Program-made: the position numbers and the translations under genes
Notes under the pieces: model-generated
Databases searched by the model: none
What the model saw: the letters and a program-made list of their open reading frames with translations, nothing else
What the model was told of the DNA's origin: nothing
Assembly: GCA_913050015.1 (NCBI GenBank)
Contig: CAJXAZ010000017.1
Location: forward strand, 1 to 17,753
Origin: an uncultured Gammaproteobacteria bacterium
GTDB lineage: Bacteria > Pseudomonadota > Gammaproteobacteria > Magnimaribacterales > D2472
Direction of reading: 5' to 3'
DNA length: 17,753 nt
Part shown: piece by piece, positions 1 through 6,565 of the stretch
Layout of the letters: each line of letters opens with the position of its first letter
Numbering within the stretch: position 1 is the first letter of the stretch

Positions 1-238
1 GCTTCTTTTTTGTTATAGCGCCTCCAGGGGCGCTGTAACCACCAATATCACCATTCGACCTTATAACTCTATGACAAGGCCTTGTTATGGGTGTGGGGTT
101 TTTACCGCAAGCATTTGCTACAGCTCTTGCAGCATCAGGTCTGCCTAGTATGACGGCTATTTCTTTATATGATTTAGTAGTACCAAGTGGAATCTTATCA
201 ATCTCATCCCAGACTAACTTCTGAAATTCTGTAGACAT
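1..238 (-). CDS. Short MGMT-family O6-alkylguanine DNA methyltransferase (3' part cut off by the window edge)
   Basis: The first 79 codons of a protein of the Ogt/MGMT family, which moves an alkyl group from O6 of guanine onto its own cysteine. The visible part is the DNA-binding and active-site domain: a winged-helix start (F5-A28), an alanine-rich recognition segment with an arginine (A37-C44) and the signature PCHRVI at residues 54-59, with acceptor Cys55, followed by SNG at 61-63. Alkyltransferase-like proteins carry Trp in place of this Cys, so by family knowledge it is a potential methyltransferase. An in-frame stop lies about 15 codons upstream with no start codon between, so this protein begins directly at the catalytic domain and lacks the N-terminal domain of E. 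coli Ogt. It starts 7 bases after the stop of the 149-residue gene and is probably co-transcribed with it. The 3' end is outside the window. Confidence 0.88.
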   Translation of the reverse strand, partial: MSTEFQKLVWDEIDKIPLGTTKSYKEIAVILGRPDAARAVANACGKNPTPITRPCHRVIRSNGDIGGYSAPGGAITKKK

Positions 239-245
239 TAAAAAA

Positions 246-695
246 TTAGGACCATTCTGTAATTGTAGCTAGAGCCTCATCCTTGGAAACCTCAAGTCTT
301 GCGTACTTGGGAGTATCCATTGATATTATTTGTTCTGATATTTTATCTAACGGCAATCCTAAGCTTATAAGAGAAGATACAAGATCTTTTTTAGCTTCTA
401 GGTTTTCATTCTCAGACGTAAGCTTTTGACTATAGTAATTAGACTTAAAGACTAATTGGCCTAAATCAAATAATGCCGCTTCCTTATCATCTGATTCTTC
501 ATAGTCATCAATTGAATTTAATATCCAATAGTGAGGCTTAGCAACTTTTGCTTTTGCATCTTCAATATTTGGATATAGCTTGGTATGTGTTTTTTCTTTA
601 AACCAATTATCTTCATGCTCGATAATGCAGATCTCTTTTAATTCAAAGAGGTAATCTTTTAGTGGCTTATTAGAAGTATTAAATATGTATTTCAT
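246..695 (-). CDS. Hypothetical protein, 149 residues, unrecognised
   Basis: I do not recognise a family. The product is a small soluble protein rich in Lys, Glu and Asp, with one cysteine (Cys23), no signal peptide and no membrane segment. The N-terminal half has aromatic residues (Trp31, Tyr41, and a Tyr-Trp pair near residue 56). The second half looks helical, with a hydrophobic stretch around residues 107-125 (SSLISLGLPL and after). It lies 14 bases after the rocD stop and 7 bases before the MGMT-family gene, on the same strand. A perfect TATAAT sits six bases upstream of its ATG, so it probably has its own promoter and is read from a leaderless message together with the MGMT gene. Clean codon use and tight packing support a real gene. 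A repair link is only guilt by association. Confidence 0.75.
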   Translation of the reverse strand: MKYIFNTSNKPLKDYLFELKEICIIEHEDNWFKEKTHTKLYPNIEDAKAKVAKPHYWILNSIDDYEESDDKEAALFDLGQLVFKSNYYSQKLTSENENLEAKKDLVSSLISLGLPLDKISEQIISMDTPKYARLEVSKDEALATITEWS

Positions 696-701
696 AAAAG
701 T

Positions 702-707
702 ATTATA
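702..707 (-). promoter_or_regulatory. -10 box of a likely leaderless promoter for the 149-residue gene
   Basis: A perfect TATAAT on the minus strand, followed by the six bases ACTTTT and then the ATG at 695. Initiation about seven bases after the -10 box would fall on the A of the start codon. No Shine-Dalgarno and no good -35 hexamer are visible. The box lies in the short gap after the rocD stop codon. Confidence 0.5.
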
Positions 708-709
708 AA

Positions 710-1957
710 TTAGATTGAAGAAAAGACTTTTTTAATTTTAGAGAGAGCCCATTCAATTTCAGATTTTTTAATCATAAGAGGAGGTGCAAATCTGATGACA
801 GTCTCATGTGTTTCTTTGCAAAGCATGCCCTCTTTTAGCAATAACTTACAAACATCTTTAGCAGGCATGCTAGATTTATGAAGCTCCAAGCCTATCCATA
901 AGCCCTTTCCTCTTACTTCTTTTATAAATGAGAAATTTAAGCTCTGGAGTTCTTTTAGGAAGAACAATCCTAATTCATGACTGTTATCTATTAAATTATC
1001 TTCGTAAAGAAGATCTAATGCCTTTGATGCCACCGATGCTGCCAAGGGATTGCCGCCAAAAGTTGATCCATGTGAGCCTGGATCAAAATGATCCATTACT
1101 TCTCTAGAACTTAGAAAGGCAGAGACTGGCATCAGTCCACCCCCAAGTGCTTTTCCTAAAATTAAACCATCAGGAATAATATCCTCATGCTGGTAAGCAA
1201 ATAACTTTCCAGTTCGACCAAGGCCTGATTGAATTTCATCAAGAATCATAAGTACATTATTTTCAGTACAAATCTCTCGTAATTGTTTAAGCCATCCTTC
1301 TTTTGGAATAATTATTCCCCCTTCTCCCTGAATTGGCTCCACTAATACTGCGCAAGTATTTTTAGTAATTAAGTTTTTAATAGAGTCTATTGATTTAATA
1401 CATGCCTGCTGACAGTCACAATTATTATTACAGTAATCAGCGGTTAAAAAACCACCTCCAAAAGGACCAAATCCTTTTTTATATTCTTCTTCAGATGAAA
1501 ACCCAACAATGGTTGTTGTTCGACCATGAAAATTTCCATCAGCAACTATAATTTCAGCTTTATTGTCAGGTATTCCCTTTGTAAAATAGCCCCATCTTCT
1601 AGCTGCTTTAATAGCTGTTTCTACTGCTTCTGCACCGGTATTCATAGGTAAAATAGCAGAAAAACCTGATAATTTTGATAGCTTTTCTATATAAGCTGCG
1701 AAGGGCTCTGTATAGAAAGCTCTTGAAGAAATTGCTAGTTTTTTTGCTTGATTATGAAGTGTCTTAACTAGCTCAGGGTGAGAATGTCCGTGACTTACTG
1801 CCGAGTAGGCTGACATCATATCAAGATACTTATTACCATCTATATCCCATAAGTAAGCTCCCTCTCCTTTCTCTAAAACAACAGGCAAAGGTGAATAATT
1901 GCTTGCTCCATACAGTGCTTCTTTTTCAATATATGTGCTTTGTAAAGTTTTATCCAT
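710..1957 (-). CDS. rocD: Ornithine--oxo-acid aminotransferase (ornithine aminotransferase)
   Basis: PLP-dependent class III aminotransferase that transfers the delta-amino group of ornithine to 2-oxoglutarate, giving glutamate-5-semialdehyde. RocD-type features are the N-terminal NYSPLPVVLEKGEGAYLWD (residues 20-38), YSAVSHGHSHP (51-61), the SSRAFYTEPF segment (78-87), the PLP phosphate-site NTGAEAVE (106-113), VEPIQGEGG (206-214), the ring-nitrogen Asp240 in LDEIQSGLGRTG, and the Schiff-base Lys269 in LGKALGGG. At 415 residues it is full length. Residues 176-186 hold four cysteines as C-x3-C-x-C-x3-C, where many RocD proteins have a simple loop. An in-frame TAG lies four codons before the ATG, which fixes the start. 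The gene is divergent from a CtlX-like hydrolase that could produce ornithine, so a joint arginine/citrulline catabolic role is likely. A TAGAAT six bases before the ATG suggests a leaderless message. Confidence 0.95.
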   Translation of the reverse strand: MDKTLQSTYIEKEALYGASNYSPLPVVLEKGEGAYLWDIDGNKYLDMMSAYSAVSHGHSHPELVKTLHNQAKKLAISSRAFYTEPFAAYIEKLSKLSGFSAILPMNTGAEAVETAIKAARRWGYFTKGIPDNKAEIIVADGNFHGRTTTIVGFSSEEEYKKGFGPFGGGFLTADYCNNNCDCQQACIKSIDSIKNLITKNTCAVLVEPIQGEGGIIIPKEGWLKQLREICTENNVLMILDEIQSGLGRTGKLFAYQHEDIIPDGLILGKALGGGLMPVSAFLSSREVMDHFDPGSHGSTFGGNPLAASVASKALDLLYEDNLIDNSHELGLFFLKELQSLNFSFIKEVRGKGLWIGLELHKSSMPAKDVCKLLLKEGMLCKETHETVIRFAPPLMIKKSEIEWALSKIKKVFSSI

Positions 1958-1963
1958 AGGTGT

Positions 1964-1969
1964 ATTCTA
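1964..1969 (-). promoter_or_regulatory. -10-like box of a likely leaderless rocD promoter
   Basis: TAGAAT on the minus strand (five of six matches to TATAAT) is separated from the rocD ATG by exactly six bases, ACACCT. No Shine-Dalgarno precedes the start in this spacing. It lies in the 44-base gap between rocD and the preferred start of the divergent ctlX gene. Confidence 0.35.
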
Positions 1970-2001
1970 TGCCCATTAATAGAATTCCTCTAGAGACAAT
2001 A

Positions 2002-2898
2002 ATGAGTAACCAATCTACAAATCATATCTTCATGGTAGAGCCTTCAATTTTTTATAAAAACTCTCAAACAATAGAATCAAATCATTATCAAGCTGAAGAA
2101 GAAAGTGAAGATACAAAAATAATTACACTCAAGGCTCTTAGTGAATTTAATCGTTTTAAAGTAATGTTAGAAAAAAATGGAATAACTATTACTTCTTTTG
2201 TTGGAAGCAGTGAATGTCCTGATCATATATTCCCTAATTGGTTCACTACATTTGAGGATAAAAGTATGCAAATTTTTAGTATGCTGGCGCCAAATAGAAG
2301 AACTGAGAAATCGCCTGAAATGATTAGCTATTTAAAAGAAACATATGAGCTTACCAAGGACTACTCAAGCTATGAAAAAGAAGGTATTTTTTTAGAGGGA
2401 ACTAGCAGTATGGTTTTTGATAGAGTAAATAAGATTGTTTACTCAGGATTATCACCAAGGACGGATAGGAATCTTTTAGTTCAATGGTGTTCTGAAAATT
2501 CATATGAGCTCGTTATGGTTGAAACTGAGAGTCATAAAGGCTCACCTATATATCACACCGATGTATTTATGTTCATTGGGACTGAGGTTATAGGAATATG
2601 CTATGAAGTCATAAAGCCAGAGTATCGTGACTTTATAAAGGAAAAGGTTTCAAAGCATCACTCCGTAGTTGAAATATCAAGAGAGCAAATACTTAATTTT
2701 TGTGGAAATGCCTTAGAGGCAAGAGATAATAATGGAAATTTATTTCTAATAATGTCATCTACTGCTTATTCAGCTCTCAAAGGTGATCAAAAAAATGAAT
2801 TGGATAAATTCTATTCTAAAATACTACATACAGATTTAGAGACTGTCGAAAGATATGGTGGTGGCTCTGCAAGATGTATGCTTTCAGAATTATTCTGA
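2002..2898 (+). CDS. ctlX: CtlX-type citrulline/arginine hydrolase (guanidino-group-modifying superfamily)
   Basis: A pentein-fold amidinotransferase/arginine-deiminase relative of the CtlX type. Numbering from the ATG at 2002 (298 residues), visible superfamily elements are Asp74 in CPDHIFPNW (72-80), the ILEGTSSMVFDR-like block with Glu132 and Asp140, the catalytic His185 in YHTDVFM, and the nucleophile Cys292 in YGGGSARCML (285-294). Relatives have been described as citrulline ureidase-type enzymes releasing ornithine. Arginine dihydrolase or deiminase activity cannot be excluded from sequence alone. The reading frame is open back to a GTG at 1960 and an ATG at 1969, but those starts would leave only 2 to 11 bases to the divergent rocD start. 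The ATG at 2002 gives the N-terminus usual for the family and a GAGA five bases upstream. The stop overlaps the end of the convergent metF-like gene by nine bases. Confidence 0.85.
   Translation: MSNQSTNHIFMVEPSIFYKNSQTIESNHYQAEEESEDTKIITLKALSEFNRFKVMLEKNGITITSFVGSSECPDHIFPNWFTTFEDKSMQIFSMLAPNRRTEKSPEMISYLKETYELTKDYSSYEKEGIFLEGTSSMVFDRVNKIVYSGLSPRTDRNLLVQWCSENSYELVMVETESHKGSPIYHTDVFMFIGTEVIGICYEVIKPEYRDFIKEKVSKHHSVVEISREQILNFCGNALEARDNNGNLFLIMSSTAYSALKGDQKNELDKFYSKILHTDLETVERYGGGSARCMLSELF
2883..2898. repeat. Palindrome spanning the overlapping stop codons of ctlX and the metF-like gene
   Basis: TCAGAAT-T-ATTCTGA, at about 2884-2898, is a perfect inverted repeat with seven-base arms and a single central base. 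It contains the TGA of ctlX on the plus strand and the TAA of the metF-like gene on the minus strand, so each protein ends in the same local sequence (Ser-Glu). There is no loop and no T-tract, so it is not a standard hairpin terminator. It may be a protein-binding palindrome or simply a product of the overlap. Confidence 0.5.
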
Positions 2899-3750
2899 TA
2901 CTTCGTTAGCCCAATCAGTAACTCGCTTAACACCGCCAAGTGGGAAAAAATGTACCTGCTCAATATTGAAGTTAGGATTGTTTGATTTAATCTCACTAAG
3001 TTCCTCAAGTATTTGATTTGGATTATAAGGAAGAAGTAACTTAGTAATATCTCTCGCTCTTTTTTGCAGAACTTTCATTGATGCACCCACGCCACATTCG
3101 ATTGCGTACTTTAGAAGAGTCTGTAATTTTGCAGGGCCAGCGATCCCTATATGAACCGGAATATCTATACCCATCGCTTCAATCTCATTCACCCAATCTA
3201 CAACTACTGAGGACTCAAAACAGAATTGAGTTGTGAGAGCCATTTGAGCGTCTGTTCTTTTTGCAAATTCATTCTTCCATGAAAGCGCTTTGTTTACATT
3301 TAAATTTAAGCCGCCGGTATCAATATCCTTATTTCCTTCTGGATGGCCAGCAACATGAAGTCTTTTATAGCAATTAGCATCGAATACGCCTGTCTCTATT
3401 AATTGGATTGATGAATCAAAATCACCTATAGGTTTATTAGATCCTCCAGCTATCAGGAGAGCTTCCTCTACGTTTGCTTCATTTTTATACCTTGTTACCC
3501 AATCCTCCAGAACACTCTTATTCTTAATTAATCTTGCTGGGAAATGGGGCATTGATTTGAATCCTGCGTCATGAATTTTTTGTGCAGTTTTTACCATTTC
3601 ATCTATAGGGGTTCCTTCTATATGGGCTATGTATACCCTTGTTCCCTTAGGAAGAATTTCTGCTAAATTATCAATCTTTGACAAAGCTCTAGGAGTTACT
3701 TCTATAGAGTAGCCAGCAATAAAATTTGTTAGATTGTTATTTTTTTCCAT
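2890..3750 (-). CDS. Methylenetetrahydrofolate reductase-like (MetF-related) flavoprotein
   Basis: A 286-residue TIM-barrel protein of the MTHFR superfamily, whose classical members reduce 5,10-methylene-THF to 5-methyl-THF with FAD. Visible family blocks are SIEVTP (15-20; Glu17 corresponds to MetF Glu28), YIAHIEGTPIDEM (40-52), MPHFPARLI (67-75), LLIAGGSN (98-105), LHVAGHPEGN (131-140), TTQFCFES (173-180), HIGIAGPAKLQTL (200-212) and QVHFFPLGGV (265-274). It closely matches a MetF-related group common in marine and other alphaproteobacteria, from memory of that family. The E. coli MetF Asp120 (in RGD) aligns with Gly103 here (AGG), so it may not be a standard MetF; roles in C1 or demethylation metabolism are possible. 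A perfect TATAAT six bases before the ATG marks its own leaderless-type promoter. It is convergent with ctlX. Confidence 0.85.
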   Translation of the reverse strand: MEKNNNLTNFIAGYSIEVTPRALSKIDNLAEILPKGTRVYIAHIEGTPIDEMVKTAQKIHDAGFKSMPHFPARLIKNKSVLEDWVTRYKNEANVEEALLIAGGSNKPIGDFDSSIQLIETGVFDANCYKRLHVAGHPEGNKDIDTGGLNLNVNKALSWKNEFAKRTDAQMALTTQFCFESSVVVDWVNEIEAMGIDIPVHIGIAGPAKLQTLLKYAIECGVGASMKVLQKRARDITKLLLPYNPNQILEELSEIKSNNPNFNIEQVHFFPLGGVKRVTDWANEVSE

Positions 3751-3756
3751 AATTTT

Positions 3757-3762
3757 ATTATA
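3757..3762 (-). promoter_or_regulatory. -10 box of a likely leaderless promoter for the metF-like gene
   Basis: A perfect TATAAT on the minus strand, followed by six bases (AAAATT) and the ATG at 3750. There is no Shine-Dalgarno in the six-base gap and no clear -35 hexamer 16-18 bases upstream. The 112 bases between this gene and the tRNA-Ser 3' end hold a T-run on the minus strand, but no GC-rich hairpin that would make a convincing tRNA terminator. Confidence 0.55.
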
Positions 3763-3862
3763 GGACTTGCTGAGTTAAAAAAATATCTAAATTTCAAATG
3801 ACTAAAAATTGGGACTGGTCTTTGGATGTCTAGCAAATAGTTTATAAGATTGCTGATATAAC

Positions 3863-3952
3863 TGGCGGAGAGTGAGGGATTCGAACCCTCGATACAGTTA
3901 CCCATATACCTCCTTAGCAGGGAGGCGCTTTCGACCACTCAGCCAACTCTCC
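3863..3952 (-). tRNA. tRNA-Ser, anticodon GCU (reads AGC/AGU)
   Basis: A 90-base class II tRNA with an encoded CCA. The acceptor stem GGAGAGT pairs with ACTCTCC, the discriminator is G, the D-arm is GGCTGAGTGGTCGAAAGC, and the anticodon loop CTGCTAA (anticodon GCT at 3916-3918) is closed by CCTCC/GGAGG. A long variable arm typical of tRNA-Ser follows, then a T-arm with GGGTTCGAATCCC. It lies directly downstream of the alaS-lysC-dihydroorotase run, where many gammaproteobacteria also have tRNA-Ser(GCU) after alaS-(lysC)-csrA. Confidence 0.98.
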
Positions 3953-3966
3953 GAAATCGATGAAGG

Positions 3967-3972
3967 ATTATA
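3967..3972 (-). promoter_or_regulatory. -10 box of the tRNA-Ser promoter
   Basis: TATAAT on the minus strand, 14 bases before the mature tRNA-Ser 5' end, which predicts initiation near 3960. The -35 region is only a T-rich stretch, so the assignment rests on the -10 match and its distance. It lies in the 50-base gap after the dihydroorotase stop. Confidence 0.5.
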
Positions 3973-4002
3973 ACCCTTTGCAGGTATAAAAAAACTATCT
4001 AA

Positions 4003-5337
4003 TTACCTATTAAATTCAATTTGAGAACCAAAAGGTAAGTTTTGATTTACTTGACCGTCTCTAAAAGCAATATTGCCGTTTATAACAGTCATGAAAACTG
4101 AAGATTTAAAAGTAGTATCTGTAAAAGGTGACCAACCACATTTATATAAAATATTGGACTTGTTAACTGTATAGGGCTTATCTATATCAACAATTGCAAA
4201 GTCAGCATAGTAACCCTCTCTTATAAAACCTCTGTCTTTAATTTGAAATCTTGTGGCTGTGTTATGACTAGTTTTTCTTACAATCTGCTCAAGTGAAAAA
4301 ATTCCATCATGATAAAAATCTAATAGAATTTGAAGTGAGTGCTGGATTAAAGGTAGTCCTGCAGGAGCATCAACATATTTCATATTCTTCTCATCCCAAG
4401 TATGAGGCGCATGGTCAGTTGCAATAATATCAATTTTATCTTGATTTACTGCATCAACTAAAGCCTGTCTATCAGATTCTTCTTTTACAGATGGATTGCA
4501 TTTAATCTGATTCCCTAGTCTCTCATAATCGCTATTATTGAAGTGAAGGTGATGAACACAAACCTCTGCTGTTATTTTTTTATTATCAACAGGTCCGCTT
4601 GTAAATAAGCTCATTTCTTTTTCAGTTGAAAGATGGAAAACGTGTAGGTTTGCTGAATGCTTTTTAGCCAGATCAACAGCCATTGAGCTTGATAGATAAC
4701 AGCTTTCTGCATCTCTTATGTAAGGGTGATGTATAGCTGATAATTCGTCTCCGTATTTAGCATAAAAAGCTTTCTCATTTGCTCTTATTCTTGGAGTATC
4801 TTCACAATGGGTAACAATATTTAAAGGAGAATATTTAAAAATACCCTCTAAAGCATCTATGCTATCAACAAGCATATCTCCCGTGGAAGCTCCCATAAAA
4901 ACTTTCAAACCTGCCGCTTTGTTTATATCTACATTTTTAATATCTTCTATGTTGCTATTTGTTGCGCCAAGATGAAATGAGTAATTAGAAAGTGATCTTT
5001 GACTTGCTAGTTGAAATTTCTTATCTAAATTTTCGAGCGATGTAGTTGCTGGATTTACATTTGGCATTTCAAAATAACTAGTAACTCCGCCTGCTAGTCC
5101 TGCAAATGATTCTGATGCTATATCACCTTTATGTGTAAGTCCTGGCTCTCTAAAATGAACCTGGTCATCAATCAATCCAGGCATGACATATCGCCCATTA
5201 ATATCTATAACCTCTTTAGCTTCTGCTTCTATATTAGTGCTGATTAATTCAATCCTATCGTTTTTAATTGCTATATCTGATTCATAAATTGAATCTTCAT
5301 TTACGATATTACAGTTCTTTAAAATTAGGTCATACAT
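4003..5337 (-). CDS. pyrC: Dihydroorotase (amidohydrolase family)
   Basis: Metal-dependent amidohydrolase cyclising N-carbamoyl-aspartate to dihydroorotate in pyrimidine synthesis. Numbering from the ATG at 5337 (444 residues): VMPGLIDDQVHFREPGLTHK (51-70), substrate-binding Arg63, Lys145 in GLKVFMGASTG (the likely carboxylated bridging lysine of this subfamily), His177 in THCED, His235 in HVFHLST, and catalytic Asp308 in TDHAPH. The usual H-x-H metal motif is Q-V-H (Gln59, His61), a form I recall in Bacteroidetes-type dihydroorotases. The frame runs 17 codons further upstream into lysC, but the ATG at 5337 gives a normal amidohydrolase N-terminus and falls one base after the lysC stop, so translational coupling is likely. 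It occupies the place where csrA is usually found between lysC and tRNA-Ser. Hydantoinase or allantoinase is less likely given HFREPG and the overall pattern. Confidence 0.9.
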   Translation of the reverse strand: MYDLILKNCNIVNEDSIYESDIAIKNDRIELISTNIEAEAKEVIDINGRYVMPGLIDDQVHFREPGLTHKGDIASESFAGLAGGVTSYFEMPNVNPATTSLENLDKKFQLASQRSLSNYSFHLGATNSNIEDIKNVDINKAAGLKVFMGASTGDMLVDSIDALEGIFKYSPLNIVTHCEDTPRIRANEKAFYAKYGDELSAIHHPYIRDAESCYLSSSMAVDLAKKHSANLHVFHLSTEKEMSLFTSGPVDNKKITAEVCVHHLHFNNSDYERLGNQIKCNPSVKEESDRQALVDAVNQDKIDIIATDHAPHTWDEKNMKYVDAPAGLPLIQHSLQILLDFYHDGIFSLEQIVRKTSHNTATRFQIKDRGFIREGYYADFAIVDIDKPYTVNKSNILYKCGWSPFTDTTFKSSVFMTVINGNIAFRDGQVNQNLPFGSQIEFNR

Positions 5338-5338
5338 A

Positions 5339-6553
5339 TTATTTATCCAGATCAAATGAGCTATGAAGGGCTTTAACTGCTGTTTCAACAGAACTATCTT
5401 CTATAACGATGGTTATTTTAATTTCAGAAGTACTTATCATAAGAATATTAACTTTGTTTTCAGATAAAGCTTTAAATGCCTTACTAGCTATGCCTGCATG
5501 AGATCTCATGCCTACTCCAACCAAAGAAACTTTGGCTATATTTGAATCAATTAATAGATCATCAAAATTTAGAGAATCTTTTAGTTTATTTATAATGCCT
5601 GTTGTGGAGATTTCATCTTCCTTGGACACAGTAAAAGTAAAATCTGTTTTTCCATTAACACTTACATTTTGAACTATAACGTCTACTTCGATATTAGCAT
5701 CACTTAGAGGGCCTAAGATTGCATAAGCAATACCAGGAGTATCGCTAACTCCATGTAGAGTGTATTTCATTTGATCCTTCTGAAAAGCTATTCCAGAAAC
5801 TAACCCATTTTCCATATCTTTCTCCTCAAGAGATATTAGCGTACCATCGCCAGGCTCAAAACTTGATAAAACTCTAACTGGTACTTTGTACTTATTCGCA
5901 AATTCTACCGCTCTAATTTGTATTACTTTAGCTCCCTGGCCTGCCATTTCAAGCATTTCCTCCATCGTAATAGTATCTAGCCTTTTAGCTTCAGGAACTA
6001 CCCTAGGATCTGTTGTATAAATACCGTCAACATCTGTATAGATATCACATCGTTCTGCTTTCATTTGTGCAGCAATAGCAACAGCTGTTGTATCAGAGCC
6101 ACCTCTTCCAAGAGTGGTGACATCACCTGATTCAGTAATTCCCTGGAATCCAGTAATAATTGGAATAATACCTTCATCTAGGGCATCTTGTATTTTCTTA
6201 CCATCTACTTCAAGTATTCTCGCTTTGGAGTAGCTATTAGTTGTTTTCATTGATATCTGAGAGGCTGTGTATGACTTTGCTTTAGCATCAATTTGATGAA
6301 GAGCCATTGCCAATAGAGCAGCACTTACCTTTTCACCAGTAGAGATAAGAGCATCGAACTCTCTTTTACTTGGATCATCTCCAAAGCTTTTAGCTAGTTC
6401 AATCAGCCTATTAGTTTCTCCGCTCATAGCGGAAACAACCACAATAACATTAGCAGATTGAGATGCTTCTTTGACTATCTTTGCTACAGCTGCGATTCTC
6501 TCTTCCGTACCTAGAGATGTCCCACCAAATTTTTGAACAATAATATTAGGCAT
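5339..6553 (-). CDS. lysC: Aspartate kinase (aspartokinase)
   Basis: Phosphorylates aspartate to 4-phospho-aspartate, the entry to lysine, threonine and methionine synthesis. The 404-residue protein has the kinase domain up to about residue 245: QKFGGTSLG (7-15), VVVSAMSG (38-45), STGEKVSA (71-78), GRGGSDTTA (149-157) and YTDVDGIYTTDPR (172-184). Two C-terminal ACT regulatory domains follow (about 262-335 and 340-400), the first with GVSDTPGIA and QNVS. This is the short monofunctional type typically feedback-inhibited by lysine and/or threonine; the effector cannot be read from sequence. It starts 12 bases after the alaS stop and ends one base before the dihydroorotase ATG, so it belongs to the same transcription unit. 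The alaS-lysC order matches Pseudomonas. Confidence 0.96.
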   Translation of the reverse strand: MPNIIVQKFGGTSLGTEERIAAVAKIVKEASQSANVIVVVSAMSGETNRLIELAKSFGDDPSKREFDALISTGEKVSAALLAMALHQIDAKAKSYTASQISMKTTNSYSKARILEVDGKKIQDALDEGIIPIITGFQGITESGDVTTLGRGGSDTTAVAIAAQMKAERCDIYTDVDGIYTTDPRVVPEAKRLDTITMEEMLEMAGQGAKVIQIRAVEFANKYKVPVRVLSSFEPGDGTLISLEEKDMENGLVSGIAFQKDQMKYTLHGVSDTPGIAYAILGPLSDANIEVDVIVQNVSVNGKTDFTFTVSKEDEISTTGIINKLKDSLNFDDLLIDSNIAKVSLVGVGMRSHAGIASKAFKALSENKVNILMISTSEIKITIVIEDSSVETAVKALHSSFDLDK

Positions 6554-6565
6554 AATTATTACTTG

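Noticed and set aside
1950..1979. An eight-codon mini-ORF (minus strand, ATG at about 1977) preceded by AGAGGA, with its stop overlapping the rocD start; a possible leader peptide.
   Set aside because: It requires transcription from further upstream, inside ctlX, whereas a TAGAAT box at leaderless spacing already explains rocD. The peptide contains no run of regulatory codons such as Arg or ornithine-related ones.
1960..2001. Upstream GTG (1960) and ATG (1969) starts for ctlX.
   Set aside because: They leave only 2 to 11 bases to the divergent rocD start, and add an N-terminal extension not expected in the family.
2811..3008. Small open frames antisense to or out of frame with ctlX/metF-like, alaS (7500-7691), nudL (9832-10044), the zinc-ribbon NUDIX gene (10413-10640, 10656-10910) and purL (13592-13810).
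   Set aside because: Each is a shadow inside a well-supported gene, with no start signal or recognisable product.
3773..3862. A terminator for tRNA-Ser in the minus-strand T-runs.
   Set aside because: No stable GC-rich stem precedes the T-runs; only very short GAC/GTC pairing was found.
3729..3938. A 69-residue open frame across the tRNA-Ser gene and metF-like upstream region.
   Set aside because: It covers a perfect tRNA and promoter sequence on the same strand; the translation is a by-product.
5338..5388. A 17-residue N-terminal extension of dihydroorotase overlapping lysC.
   Set aside because: The extension has no amidohydrolase character, and the ATG at 5337 follows the lysC stop by one base.
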